Assembly (NCBI RefSeq): GCF_003945545.1 | Contig: NZ_CP029617.1 | Coordinates: forward strand, 3,979,001-4,043,000 | Source: Streptomyces sp. WAC 01529 | GTDB taxonomy: Bacteria > Actinomycetota > Actinomycetes > Streptomycetales > Streptomycetaceae | Direction of reading: 5' to 3' | Length of the DNA stretch: 64,000 nucleotides | Part shown: positions 1-10,171 of the stretch, piece by piece | Layout of the letters: every line of letters begins with the position of its first letter | How positions within the stretch are numbered: position 1 is the first letter of the stretch | Notes under the pieces: model-generated | Told to the model about the DNA's origin: nothing | Seen by the model: only the letters and a program-made list of their open reading frames with translations | Database searches by the model: none | Position numbers and translations under genes: made by a program

Positions 1-901
1 TGGCCGGGGACCAGTACTCGTCGTGGCCCGGGAAGACCAGGCCCCGGTAGCGGGAGGGGTCGATGCGGCCGGCGTGCAGGTCGCGGGCGTCGGCGTACGC
101 GAGGTCGTAGCCGTACCGCTCGGCCCAGCGGATGAAGTCGTAGGCGTGGCCCACGTGCAGGGGCAGGCCCGCGCCCGCGTACGGCCGGTCGAAGGAGACC
201 GTCACGGCCGCCTCGCTCTCGCCGAGGAGACGGCCCTGCTCGTCCCAGGCGTGGTAGAGGCTGGCGCCCGTGCGGCCGTCCTCCGGGTAGAGGTTGTACG
301 CCTGCCAGGTCACGTCCGGCAGGAGGAGCAGGAGGTCGGCGGGGTGGCTGTCGCGGACCGTGAAGGGCACGTGCGAGCGGTAGCCGTCGGCGGTGGTGAG
401 CACCGCCACGTACGCCCCGATGCTCCAGTAGCTCGGGATCTGGAGGCGCCAGGAGAGCCACCAGTGGTGGCAGGAGACCGTGCGGTCCGCGGTGAGCGGG
501 GGCGGCTGGACGATGCCGGACAGGCGCGGGCTCGTGGTGATCTTGCTGGCACCGTCGCCCCCGTAGTGCCCGATGCGGTAGATGTCGACGCTGAACTGCT
601 GGGGCGGGTCCACCGTGACGTGGAAGTCGATCGCCTCGCCCGGGGCGGCGGCGCCGGTGGACGTGAAGCCCTTGATCTGGCGGCGCACGTCGTCGGCGGT
701 CAGGGGGCCGCCGGTGCGGGGCGCCGGGATGTTCGCTCCCGGGGCCGGGGCGTGGTCGACGTACCAGGGCACGACTTTGCCGGTGTCGTCGAAGTAGTGC
801 TCGGATCCTCGCAGCCAGGGCAGGGGGCCCTGGCCGAAGGGGTCCGACACGGCGTGCGCCAGCGCGCCCGATTCCCAGCGGCGGATCGGCTCCTGCCCCA
901 T
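1..901 (-). CDS. N,N-dimethylformamidase beta-subunit-family protein (partial, 5' end only)
   Basis: Only the N-terminal 300 codons are present; the gene runs off the left edge. The ATG at 901 is preceded by a strong GGGAGGGG ribosome site. Residues about 1-100 form an Ig-like/beta-rich lead-in, and the protein then has stretches typical of the large subunit of N,N-dimethylformamidase-like proteins (DUF6605 type), such as RIGHYGGDGA, LYPEDGRTGASLY and, at the edge of the window, VFPGHDEYWS. In characterised members the family hydrolyses a formamide, but most Streptomyces members have no known substrate. No signal peptide is visible. The active-site C-terminal part cannot be judged. Family assignment is from remembered motifs, so substrate is left open. 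Confidence 0.7.
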   Translation of the reverse strand, partial: MGQEPIRRWESGALAHAVSDPFGQGPLPWLRGSEHYFDDTGKVVPWYVDHAPAPGANIPAPRTGGPLTADDVRRQIKGFTSTGAAAPGEAIDFHVTVDPPQQFSVDIYRIGHYGGDGASKITTSPRLSGIVQPPPLTADRTVSCHHWWLSWRLQIPSYWSIGAYVAVLTTADGYRSHVPFTVRDSHPADLLLLLPDVTWQAYNLYPEDGRTGASLYHAWDEQGRLLGESEAAVTVSFDRPYAGAGLPLHVGHAYDFIRWAERYGYDLAYADARDLHAGRIDPSRYRGLVFPGHDEYWSPA

Positions 902-1258
902 GTCTTCCCCTCCCTCGCTCCCCCGAGCCTGCGGCGCCGGCTGCTGCGTACGGTCCGGCGCCGCTCCCAGCACATCACATTACGCACGCGCTCCGTCACC
1001 GTTCGTCGTGAATTGACAGGAACGGAGGGCGGGAGTCCGGGGGTTGGGGTGGGGTGAGGCCTGCTTTCTGTCGGGGGGCCGGGGTGGGCCACCGCTGGGC
1101 CGGGCGGCGCGGCGGTAGCCCAGCGGGCGGCGCGGGTGGGGCCTGGGCGGGGCGAGTGGCGGAGCCCCAGGCCCGCGGAGGCGGAGCCCAGGCCCACGGG
1201 GGCCCAGACCAGGCCGCGGGGGCCCAGCCGGTTCCGGCCCCGCAGGGAACGGCCCTGG
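902..1258. other. Intergenic region, G+C-rich, no gene seen
   Basis: This 357-bp gap lies between two minus-strand genes. It contains runs of GGCCC/GGGCC with many short imperfect inverted repeats (for example CCCTGGTCAGACCAGG-like sequence near 1252). It should hold the terminator of the gene ending at 1259 and the promoter of the gene starting at 901, but I cannot pin either down. Reading frames here look like compositional shadows. Confidence 0.4.
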
Positions 1259-3139
1259 TCAGACCAGGCGGACCGGCTTCTCCTGGCGGACGCCGAGGCG
1301 GGTGAGCCAGTCCCGCAGCGGGGACGGATCCCCGTGCTCGACGAGACGCAGGACTCGCGGCGCGAGATCCGCCGCGCGCTCCCCGTCGACAAGGAGCGCG
1401 GGCCCGTCGAGCCAGTCCAGGCCGGGCACCGCCCCCGCCGTGTCCACCGCCGCGCAGCACACCATCGCCGTGACGTGGTCGGCCAGCAACTCCCGGCCGG
1501 TGCGCGGCGGCTGGAGCGGGAACAGTGGCAGCGCGCCGTCGTCCCAGAGCGCCTCGTCAGGGCCCTGCCCCGCGGGCGCGGGCCGGGCCGGGGCCGCGGC
1601 CTCCTCCCGGGCCAGCTCGGCGCTGAGTCCTGCGGCGAGGATGCCGCTGGGGCTCCCTTCGGGGAGGTCGCCGCCCTCCTCGTCCTCGGCGCCGCTGACG
1701 TCTTCGTCGGGGGCGCCTTCACCGGGGGCGCCTTCACCGGGGGCGCCAGTGGCATCCCCGTACGCAACCGCACCCGCACCCGCAGACGCACCCTCCGGCC
1801 CCCCAGACCCGCTCCGCGCAGACGTCAGATGGTCCAGGACCCGGGCGAGGGTCGGGCCGTCGGGGTCCGGGGCCGTGGGGTCGGCGGGGTGGTGGCCGAC
1901 GCCCAGGGAGTCGAGGACCCGGTGCAGCCGCGCCGCGTCCATGCGCCACTTGCGGTCCACGACCTCGTCCGGATACTCCTGCCAGGCCACCGGCGCCCAG
2001 TCCGGCCCCGTCTCCGCGGGGCCTCCATGGAAGAGGCGGGCCGCGAGCAGCGAGGCCGCCTCGTCCACCGAACCGGGCTCCTCCAAGAGGTCACACGCGG
2101 GACGCTCGCCCAGGCGCGAGGCGAAACCCTCCGCGAGCCGGTCCCTGCGGGACAGCTCCGTCAGCGCGGAGACCACGCCCGCGTCCAGCCGGGAGGGCCA
2201 GCGGCCCATGCGCCAGGCGGGCAGCGCGACCCGGGTGAGCAGCCGGTCCCAGCCCGCGTACGCGAGGCCGACCTGCTCCTGGGCGACGATCCGCACCCCA
2301 TAGTCGACGGTCTGGGCACGCTCCGCCGCGGCCGAGGCGACGCCGCGCTCCATCTCGGCGGCATGGACCCGGCAGTTGCGCAGGAGCAGCCGGGCGATCC
2401 GGCCGACGCCACCGAGCACCGTACGGCTCACGGGGTCGCGGCCCGGGGCAGCGGCGACCGCGACGGCGGCGTCGAGCCCCCGCACGAAGCGCCGGGCGGC
2501 GGCTATGTCGGGGTGCGCGGAGGGGCCCGTGCCCGCCACGACGGGGGCGAGGACCGCGCGCAGCTCACCGACCCGCATCCACCACAGGAAGGGCGAGCCG
2601 ATCACGAGCACCGGGGCGGTCGGCGGCCCGCTGTGCGGGGCGCGGGCGCCGCCCACGGCGTCGGAGGCCCCTTTCGCGGTCCCGGCGGTGTCCTTGGCCC
2701 GCGCGGACGAGCTGTGCGCCCGGTGGGCGCGGTCCTCCAGCCAGCTGTCGCAGTCGGGGGTGAGCGCTATCGCCGAGGGCGCGGGCACGTCCAGGCGGTC
2801 GGCGAGATCGCGGACCAGGCGGTACAGATCGGGGGCCGATTCCTCGGCGATCGCGACCGTCGGACTCAGGGCGGGCCTGGCCCTCGCGACGACCAGCGCC
2901 ACGCCCGCCGCGACGAGCAGCACCAGCACGGCGAGCACCGACACGACCCAGCGCACGGCGTCCCAACTCCCGCCGCTGATATGGCCCGTGGCCCCGCCCG
3001 CGAGCAGCACGACGGCGGCGGCCGCGGGCAGCAGGGCGACGGCCAGCGCCCGGCTGCGCAGACGCAGCACGGCGAGGGCCCGGGAGCGCGCGGCCTGCGC
3101 GCCGACCTCCACACCCGTACCTGACACGACCGATGGCAC
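1259..3139 (-). CDS. Membrane protein with a degenerate M48-type peptidase region
   Basis: A protein of about 626 residues from the GTG at 3139; a GTG at 3184 would add 15 residues and neither start has a well-spaced ribosome site. Two hydrophobic segments near the N terminus (about residues 25-50 and 60-85) anchor it in the membrane. The following segment reads like an M48 metallopeptidase fold: SPFLWWMRVGELRAVLAPVVAGT occupies the place where active enzymes have LRAVLAHE followed by xxH, so the zinc-binding HEXXH is absent. The C-terminal third is acidic and low in complexity. The likely role is a catalytically dead scaffold or regulator in the membrane. It is followed on the same strand by the gene ending at the left edge, and preceded by purD. 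I do not know a characterised homologue. Confidence 0.65.
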   Translation of the reverse strand: MPSVVSGTGVEVGAQAARSRALAVLRLRSRALAVALLPAAAAVVLLAGGATGHISGGSWDAVRWVVSVLAVLVLLVAAGVALVVARARPALSPTVAIAEESAPDLYRLVRDLADRLDVPAPSAIALTPDCDSWLEDRAHRAHSSSARAKDTAGTAKGASDAVGGARAPHSGPPTAPVLVIGSPFLWWMRVGELRAVLAPVVAGTGPSAHPDIAAARRFVRGLDAAVAVAAAPGRDPVSRTVLGGVGRIARLLLRNCRVHAAEMERGVASAAAERAQTVDYGVRIVAQEQVGLAYAGWDRLLTRVALPAWRMGRWPSRLDAGVVSALTELSRRDRLAEGFASRLGERPACDLLEEPGSVDEAASLLAARLFHGGPAETGPDWAPVAWQEYPDEVVDRKWRMDAARLHRVLDSLGVGHHPADPTAPDPDGPTLARVLDHLTSARSGSGGPEGASAGAGAVAYGDATGAPGEGAPGEGAPDEDVSGAEDEEGGDLPEGSPSGILAAGLSAELAREEAAAPARPAPAGQGPDEALWDDGALPLFPLQPPRTGRELLADHVTAMVCCAAVDTAGAVPGLDWLDGPALLVDGERAADLAPRVLRLVEHGDPSPLRDWLTRLGVRQEKPVRLV

Positions 3140-3375
3140 CCCCTGCTTGCCTACTGCTCGGCCACCGGCGAGGGCCGGTGGCACACATCAACGGCGTTGC
3201 TCTTGCTCACTCCCCCACTGTGGCACCCGCCACCGACATCGCAATGCCGGTGGTCTGTTTGGCTCTGGGCGCCCTGAACACTTGCGCCGCACCCTAGTTG
3301 GGGTACCGGGCGTCGTCAGCCGGATGGGCCAGCGGTCACTCGATGGAATGGCTTTGGCTAAAGGTGGGTGCCGAA

Positions 3376-3408
3376 AAGGCCCCGGATCCAGGTCGGATCC
3401 GGGGCCTT
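3376..3408 (-). terminator. Stem-loop terminator downstream of purD
   Basis: A perfect 14-bp stem (AAGGCCCCGGATCC, 5-base loop, complement) lies 25 bp past the purD stop. Read on the minus strand it ends in a short T run (CCTTTT). It could also work from the other side. Confidence 0.8.
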
Positions 3409-3432
3409 GCGGGTGTTCTGCCGCAGGAGCCG

Positions 3433-4707
<1,275 letters not shown>

Positions 4708-4713
4708 GGGGTC

Positions 4714-4719
4714 AGCCTA
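4714..4719 (-). promoter_or_regulatory. -10 box for leaderless purD
   Basis: TAGGCT on the minus strand, followed by six bases and the GTG start of purD. The spacing matches actinobacterial leaderless transcripts, where the -10 box sits about 7 bases before the start codon. Confidence 0.6.
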
Positions 4720-4918
4720 GCTGGCGGCGCGGTCCGCCTTTGTGCGGGCCACCTAGCGCTGGCTCCGGAGCCTTTTGTACGTTTCTACAGCGGGCCTGCG
4801 CTCTGGAGGGGCTGGCGGGCCCCCAGGCGCCGCCGCTAGGCGGCCGGATGCTTCCACCCACCCACCCGTTGCCGCACCCCGTTGCCGCACCCACCCCGTC
4901 CCGTCCGTCCGTCCGTAC

Positions 4919-7174
4919 CTATTCGTTCGGGTACTCGTCGACCACCGTCGCGCCCAGTTCGCGGACGATCAGGTCGTGGCCGGAGAGGGCCGATTCGACG
5001 AGGTCCGGGTCGTCGTCCTCGGGGGTGTCGTCCTCCGGGGAGACATGCTCCGGGGCGGGGGGCGCCGACCGGGGAGGCGGCGTGGGGTCCGGGGTCGGCG
5101 GTGGCGGGGCCTGCTGGGCAGGGGCCGGGGCCGGAGGCGGTGTCGGGTGGTGCTGGGGCGGGGCCGCGGGGCGCGGGGCCGCCGGGGCGCCGCCGCCGAA
5201 GTTGCCCGCGGCCGGCGGCGGCGCGGAGCCGCCGGAGGGGTCGACGATCGCCTCGACCTTCCACTGCACACCGAACTGCTCGGACAGCGCCTGGCGCAGC
5301 ACGTCCTCGCTGCCGCTGCTGGCGAAGTTGTCCCTCGCCCCGGCGTTGACGAAACCGATCTGGAGGGTCGTGCCGTCGAACCCCGCCACCTGGGCGTTCT
5401 GGCTGAGCAGGATCCAGGTGAAGCGGCGGCGGTTCTTCACCGCCTCCAGGATGTTCGGCCAGAGGGTGCGCGGGTCGGGTCCGCCCGCGGGCGCCGCCTG
5501 GTGCGCCATGGGCGCGGGGCCCTGCGGGGCCGGGGCCGGGCTCGCAGCAGGCGCGGGCGCGGGAGCCTGCGCTCCGCTGCCCATGGGCGCCGCGGTCGGC
5601 CAGCCGCCCGGCCTGGGCCCTGACTCCGGAGCGGGGGTGGAGGCAGGGGCAGGGGCGGGCGCCGAGGCCGTCGGCGCGGGACCGCCACCCGGGGCCGAGG
5701 CCGTCGGCCAGCCCCCGGGCCGCCGCTCCGCCGAGGCGGCGGGAGCGGCAGGGGGAGCCGCGGGGGCGACGGGGGGAGCCGCGGGGGCGGCAGGAGGAGC
5801 CGCGGCCTGCGGCGCCGGGGCGGCGACCGCCTCCGGGGCAGCCGGGACAGCCGCTTCCGGGGCCGAGCCGGCCTGCGGCGCCCCGGACCCTCGTACAGCC
5901 GCACGCACGGCAGCGGCACCGCCCCCCGGAGGAACCGGCGCGCCTCCCGCGTGGGCCTCGGGCCCGGGCACGTACGCCATCGCGGGGCCGGGACCCTGCC
6001 CGCCCGGCACGAAATTCCCGCCGCGTTCAAGGCGGTCGAGGCGGGCCATGACGGAACGCTCGTCGTCATACGCGGCGGGGAGCAGCACGCGCGCGCAGAT
6101 CAGCTCGAGCTGGAGCCGGGGCGAGGTGGCGCCCCGCATCTCCGTCAGGCCGTCGTTCACGATGTCGGCCGCGCGGCTCAGCTCGGCGCCTCCGAAGACA
6201 CCGGCCTGCGCCTGCATCCGCTCCACGACGTCCGCGGGGGCATCGATGAGCCCCTTGTCGGCGGCGTCCGGCACGGCCGCGAGGATCACCAGGTCGCGCA
6301 GCCGCTCCAGGAGGTCGGCGACGAAGCGCCGCGGGTCGTTGCCCCCCTCGATGACGCGGTCCACGACCTCGAAGGCCGCCGCCCCGTCCCCCGAGGCGAA
6401 GGCCTCGACCACGGAGTCGAGCAGCGAACCGTCCGTGTACCCCAGCAGGGAGGTCGCCATGGCATACGTCACACCCGCCTCGCCCGCGCTGGCGAGCAGC
6501 TGGTCCATGACGGACATCGAGTCACGCACCGACCCGGCACCGGCCCGCACGACGAGCGGCAGCACGCCTTCCTCGACGGCCATGCCCTCGCGGCCGCAGA
6601 CCTCCGCGAGGTAACTCCGCAGCGTGCCGGGGGGCACGAGCCGGAACGGATAGTGGTGCGTACGCGACCGGATCGTGCCGATGACCTTCTCGGGCTCCGT
6701 CGTCGCGAAGATGAACTTGAGGTGCTCCGGGGGCTCCTCGACCACCTTCAGCAGGGCGTTGAAGCCCGCCGGGGTGACCATGTGGGCCTCGTCGATGATG
6801 TAGATCTTGTACCGGCTGGACGCGGGGCCGAAGAAGGCCTTCTCGCGCAGGTCACGGGCGTCGTCCACGCCACCGTGCGACGCGGCGTCGATCTCGATGA
6901 CGTCGATCGAGCCCGGGCCGTTCCTCGCCAGGTCGCGGCAGGACTGGCACTCGCCGCAGGGGGTGGGAGTGGGACCCTGCTCACAGTTGAGACAGCGGGC
7001 CAGGATGCGCGCGCTCGTCGTCTTGCCGCAGCCGCGCGGGCCACTGAACAGGTACGCGTGATTGACCCGGTTGTTCCGCAGCGCCTGCTGCAGCGGGTCT
7101 GTCACATGCTCCTGCCCGATGACCTCGGCGAACGACTCCGGGCGATAACGGCGGTACAACGCGAGAGACGACAC
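4919..7174 (-). CDS. dnaX: DNA polymerase III subunits gamma and tau
   Basis: DnaX is the clamp-loader ATPase of the replicative polymerase. From the GTG at 7174 the protein is 751 residues and begins with the family hallmark LALYRRYRPESFAEVIGQEH. Walker A is GPRGCGKT (about residues 45-52), four cysteines form the zinc module (CLNCEQ, CGECQSC), Walker B is IIDEAHM, and the sensor region follows. Residues about 370-620 are a long Pro/Ala-rich linker (repeated PAAPA and GGWPTA units), then a tau-like C-terminal domain ends in an acidic tail. The frame stays open upstream to 7450, but that extension would cross the SRP RNA and is rejected. I see no A-rich slippery site of the E. coli kind, so a programmed gamma/tau frameshift is not supported. 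Confidence 0.95.
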   Translation of the reverse strand: MSSLALYRRYRPESFAEVIGQEHVTDPLQQALRNNRVNHAYLFSGPRGCGKTTSARILARCLNCEQGPTPTPCGECQSCRDLARNGPGSIDVIEIDAASHGGVDDARDLREKAFFGPASSRYKIYIIDEAHMVTPAGFNALLKVVEEPPEHLKFIFATTEPEKVIGTIRSRTHHYPFRLVPPGTLRSYLAEVCGREGMAVEEGVLPLVVRAGAGSVRDSMSVMDQLLASAGEAGVTYAMATSLLGYTDGSLLDSVVEAFASGDGAAAFEVVDRVIEGGNDPRRFVADLLERLRDLVILAAVPDAADKGLIDAPADVVERMQAQAGVFGGAELSRAADIVNDGLTEMRGATSPRLQLELICARVLLPAAYDDERSVMARLDRLERGGNFVPGGQGPGPAMAYVPGPEAHAGGAPVPPGGGAAAVRAAVRGSGAPQAGSAPEAAVPAAPEAVAAPAPQAAAPPAAPAAPPVAPAAPPAAPAASAERRPGGWPTASAPGGGPAPTASAPAPAPASTPAPESGPRPGGWPTAAPMGSGAQAPAPAPAASPAPAPQGPAPMAHQAAPAGGPDPRTLWPNILEAVKNRRRFTWILLSQNAQVAGFDGTTLQIGFVNAGARDNFASSGSEDVLRQALSEQFGVQWKVEAIVDPSGGSAPPPAAGNFGGGAPAAPRPAAPPQHHPTPPPAPAPAQQAPPPPTPDPTPPPRSAPPAPEHVSPEDDTPEDDDPDLVESALSGHDLIVRELGATVVDEYPNE

Positions 7175-7225
7175 GCATACGAGGTTATAGGCGACCACCG
7201 ACAACCCGGACCGCCCCAACGCAAA

Positions 7226-7316
7226 GCGCCCCTCACGCACCCGCCAGAGCCGACCTACCCTTGCTGCCTTCCGGCCCTGGGGGAGTTCAGTCAGATAGCG
7301 CCACGTGAGGGGCTGG
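7226..7316 (-). ncRNA. ffs: Signal recognition particle RNA (small bacterial type)
   Basis: On the minus strand the conserved Ffh-binding domain is plain: CAGGGCCGGAAGGCAGCAAG, with its GGAA tetraloop and asymmetric internal loops, and is closed by a long helix whose outer arms are GCCCCTCACG-type complements at 7228-7237 and 7304-7313. Size (about 90 nt) and the place just upstream of dnaX are normal for actinobacteria. The RNA pairs with Ffh to target membrane and secreted proteins. Exact ends are estimated from the terminal helix. Confidence 0.9.
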
Positions 7317-7321
7317 CCCCC

Positions 7322-7327
7322 ACAGTA
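7322..7327 (-). promoter_or_regulatory. Likely -10 box of the SRP RNA promoter
   Basis: TACTGT on the minus strand, about 6-8 bases before the predicted 5' end of the SRP RNA. No good -35 hexamer is seen at the expected distance. Confidence 0.5.
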
Positions 7328-7470
7328 GCGGATCCCCCGCCCCGGAAGCGACGCCGGTGGCGACCGGTACCGCCCCGCGACGACCCCGCCGACGATCACG
7401 GCGCCGATCCCGAGGCCGACCTCGGGACCGTGTTCGCGAGCACTGCCCAACGTCTTGTATTGTTTGCGGC

Positions 7471-7555
7471 GGAGGATTCGCCTAGTGGCCTAGGGCGCAC
7501 GCTTGGAAAGCGTGTTGGGGGCAACCCCTCACGAGTTCGAATCTCGTATCCTCCG
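7471..7555 (+). tRNA. tRNA-Ser(GGA)
   Basis: An 85-nt class II tRNA. The acceptor GGAGGAT pairs with ATCCTCC and the discriminator base is G. The anticodon loop CTTGGAAAG gives GGA at 7505-7507; the long variable arm (TTGGGGGCAACCCCT) and the T arm GAGTTCGAATCTC are clear. It decodes UCC and UCU. No CCA is encoded. Confidence 0.96.
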
Positions 7556-7574
7556 CACTCGCCCGCAAGGGCAG

Positions 7575-7611
7575 ACGAAGGTCCCGACCGCTCAGCGGCC
7601 GGGACCTTCGT
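7575..7611 (+). terminator. Stem-loop after tRNA-Ser(GGA)
   Basis: Inverted repeat ACGAAGGTCCCG with its complement, 12 bp, 19 bases downstream of the tRNA. There is no long T run, as is usual for Streptomyces. Confidence 0.75.
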
Positions 7612-8010
7612 CGTTCTGGGAGTCGGGCAGCCAAGCGCGGCGGAGGCGCCGGCAGATCATCGCCTGCACGCTCGCCGGGCGGGAAGGGGCCGCTTCCTCG
7701 TGCTGGGGCTCCCCTTCCTCGGGGCGACGCCCGCCATGCTGGGGGCACGGACGGGCGTCGTTCGGATCCTAAGCGGTTGTGTGCCGGCTCATCCGTCGGT
7801 TTTGCGCGAGTACTCCAGTGAGGGCGGGGGGAGTTGGGCTCCGCTGGTGGGTGGCGCGGCTCGGGTTGCGGCCTGGCCCGGGCAACACCGAGGCCTCGGG
7901 CTTCTTCGGCGGTGCCCTCTGGCTCTTGAGGGGCATGGCCTGGGGGCGCAGGTTGTCACGTATTCTCCGCAGTCGCCCGTCCGGGCGGCCGAGGAAGAGG
8001 ATGGCAGTTC
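7612..8010. other. Intergenic region, no supported gene
   Basis: About 400 bp with no convincing gene. A minus-strand frame at 7769-8017 begins MTRTAILFLGRPDGRLRRI and is not the shadow of any known gene, but it lacks a recognisable family, so I do not call it. The 3' part (8020-8110) holds short direct repeats of GGGGTCTCTGGGG type that run into the next ORF. Confidence 0.35.
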
Positions 8011-9582
8011 GTGTCACGGGTGTCGGGAGGGGCGCGGGTCTCGCGGGCCTCGGGGGTGGCGGGGGTCTCTGGGGCGGCAGGGGTCTCTGGGGTGGTGCGG
8101 GTGCGCCGGCTCGTTGTCGGGTGGGGGCGGGGTGTGCTGCTTCATGAGTGGCACGGTGTCGTCGCCCTGCCGTGGCGCCGGCTTCGTGAGCGCGGGCCCC
8201 TGGGGGTCTCGCTGGCCCTCTTCGCCGCCATCGCGGTCATCGGCCTGCACGCCTTCCAGCAGACCGGCCTCGGCGCCGACGTGCTGCGGGTGGTCAGTGA
8301 GGTGCGGGGCGACCAGCCGGTCTGGCTGACTCTGCTGCGTACGCCCGTATCGATGTTCGTACCCGCGGTGGATCTGCCCGTGTGGGGTGGGCTGCCGCGG
8401 CTGGTGCTGGCCTTCGCGCTCGCGGAACTCCTCTTCGGCCGCGTACGCACCCTGGTGGTGGCGTACGCGGTCACGCTCGCCGGGACGTTCGGGGCGCGCG
8501 TGATGATCGCGCTCGGTCCCGAACGGCTCGGGCTCCCCGGAAGCGCCGCGCACGTCGTGGACACCGGGACCTCCGCCGCCATCGTCGGACTCTTCGCCTA
8601 CACGGCGGTGCGCCTGCGGGCTCCCGTGCTCTTCGTCGCCGCCGTGGTCCCTACGGTGGTGGGTTCGTGCGCCGAGCCGGATCTCGCGGGGCGTGAGCAT
8701 CTGATCGCCGTGGCCGTCGCCGTGGTCCTCGGGGGCGTCGTGTCGTACCGGAGGCGGGTCCTCCGTCGGTCGGGGCCGTCCGTTGTCAGTGGCCGCTGCC
8801 AGAATCGGTGGCAGGTGAGCAGGGAGGGGTCGGGCATGGCAGTTCTCTACGCGCGGGAGCCGTTGGCCGTGGCGGTGAGCGGGGCGATCCGGGGCGGTGA
8901 TGTCCCGGCGCTCCAAGCACTGCTCGACGCGCATCCTGGCCTGGCCTCCTCGGGCATCCGACAGGTCGGGGAGGCCGCGGGGACGCGGAGCCTGCTGCAC
9001 GTCGCCACGGACTGGCCGGGGCACTTCCCTTCGGGGCCCGAGGTCATCCGCGTCCTGGTCGCGGCGGGCGCCGACCCCGACGCCCGTTTCGTGGGCGCCC
9101 ACGCGGAGACGCCGCTGCACTGGGCGGCGAGCAATGACGACGTGGCGGCGGTGGACGCCCTCGTCGCCACCGGTGCGGACATCGAGGCGGGCGGAGGGGT
9201 TATCGCGTACGGCACTCCGCTGGCCGACGCGCGGGGGTTCGGCCAGTGGCGGGCGGCGCGGCGGCTGTTGGAGCACGGGGCGCGGACGACCTTGCAGGAC
9301 GAGGCGACGCTCGGGCTGCTGGATCGCGTACGGGCCCGCGTGGCGGCGGACCCGCCGAGCCCCGATGACCTCGACAGCGCGTTCTGGGGCGCCTGCCGGG
9401 GCGGGCAGTTGGCCACGGCGCGGTATCTGCTGGAGCGGGGCGCCGCGCTCGACCGGGTCGGGTACGAGGAGATGACCCCACTGGACGCCGCCGTCGCGGC
9501 GGGCGCGGAGGACTTCGTCGCGGCGGGTGCGGAGGACGTCGTGGCGTGGCTGCGGGGGCGGGGGGCGGGGTCGGGGGCGTAG
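8011..9582 (+). CDS. Rhomboid-like membrane protein fused in frame to an ankyrin-repeat protein
   Basis: One open frame of 523 codons joins two parts. Residues about 60-245 form a multi-span membrane domain with a rhomboid-like GTSAAIVGL segment (serine in a GxSx context) and a later histidine in REHLIAVAV; whether it is an active intramembrane protease is unclear. Residues about 276-520 are ankyrin repeats (PLHWAASNDDVAAVDALVATGADIEA and similar). An ATG at 8836 with a strong AGGGAGGGG site sits exactly where a separate ankyrin gene would start, and the linker reads like a former intergenic region. It may therefore be two genes that lost the stop between them. The first 30 residues come from repeat-like DNA, so the true first start may be about 8104-8128. 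Confidence 0.6.
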   Translation: MSRVSGGARVSRASGVAGVSGAAGVSGVVRVRRLVVGWGRGVLLHEWHGVVALPWRRLRERGPLGVSLALFAAIAVIGLHAFQQTGLGADVLRVVSEVRGDQPVWLTLLRTPVSMFVPAVDLPVWGGLPRLVLAFALAELLFGRVRTLVVAYAVTLAGTFGARVMIALGPERLGLPGSAAHVVDTGTSAAIVGLFAYTAVRLRAPVLFVAAVVPTVVGSCAEPDLAGREHLIAVAVAVVLGGVVSYRRRVLRRSGPSVVSGRCQNRWQVSREGSGMAVLYAREPLAVAVSGAIRGGDVPALQALLDAHPGLASSGIRQVGEAAGTRSLLHVATDWPGHFPSGPEVIRVLVAAGADPDARFVGAHAETPLHWAASNDDVAAVDALVATGADIEAGGGVIAYGTPLADARGFGQWRAARRLLEHGARTTLQDEATLGLLDRVRARVAADPPSPDDLDSAFWGACRGGQLATARYLLERGAALDRVGYEEMTPLDAAVAAGAEDFVAAGAEDVVAWLRGRGAGSGA

Positions 9583-10171
9583 TTGTGAGGTGTTGGCGGT
9601 ATGGAGGTGGGGGCGAGGCACTGAGGGGTGTTGGCGGTGGGTGGGGGCGTTGCCTGGGTGGGGCGGAGCACTGAGGGACGTTGTCGTTGGGCGGGGGTCG
9701 TGCCCGGGCGGGGCGCTGGCGGGCTTGCGTGGCTTAGGGCCTCCCGTGGCTGGGGCTTGCGGAGCTCGGGGGGGCCGGGGTCTCGCCGGGCGTGGGCCTC
9801 ACGCGGCTCCGGGCCTCGCAGGGCCGGGCCTTGCCAGCCTGGGCCTCGCGTCGCTCCGCGCCGCGCAGGGTCGGGGCCTTCCGGGCGTGATCCCCACGTC
9901 GCTCCGCGCTTCGCCGGGCCGGGGCCCTGCCGGGCGCGGGCCCACGCGGCTCTCCGCCTCGCCGGGCCGGGGCCGGGCACCAGCGCCTTCCTCTTCCGTT
10001 CCGGAGCCCGGCATCTCGGCTCAGGGCATCAGGTCTCCCCGCCCGCCGGACAGCAGGGCCAGACGTTCGATCCGAGGGCGCCGGTTTCCCGGAGTCACGC
10101 AAAGCAGGGCTCCCCGCCCGGCAGTCGGCAGGGTCAGGCATTCGTAACCGCAGGGCACCGGCACCCCGGAG
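9583..10171. other. Non-coding, degenerate G+C-rich repeat tract
   Basis: Nearly 590 bp without a supported gene. Between about 9730 and 10000 it is built of loosely repeated GGGCCTCGCNNNGCTCCG and CGCCGGGCCGGGGCC units about 30-60 bp apart. All frames translate to Arg/Gly/Pro shadows. It lies between the convergent ankyrin ORF and the MFS gene, so both should terminate here. Confidence 0.5.

Noticed and set aside
4762..4776. GGCTCCGGAGCC followed by TTTT as a terminator for dnaX
   Set aside because: It is a loop-less 12-bp palindrome; it cannot fold as a useful hairpin, and the T run is on the wrong side for dnaX.
7175..7450. N-terminal extension of dnaX
   Set aside because: It would cross the SRP RNA and its promoter; the family starts at LALYRRYRPESF, right after the GTG at 7174.
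7769..8017. An 82-codon minus-strand frame (MTRTAILFLGRPDG)
   Set aside because: No ribosome site or known family; kept only as a note in the intergenic entry.
9527..10147. Plus-strand frames of about 200 codons after the ankyrin ORF
   Set aside because: Composition is Arg/Gly/Pro from degenerate repeats, no start signals, no recognisable domain.
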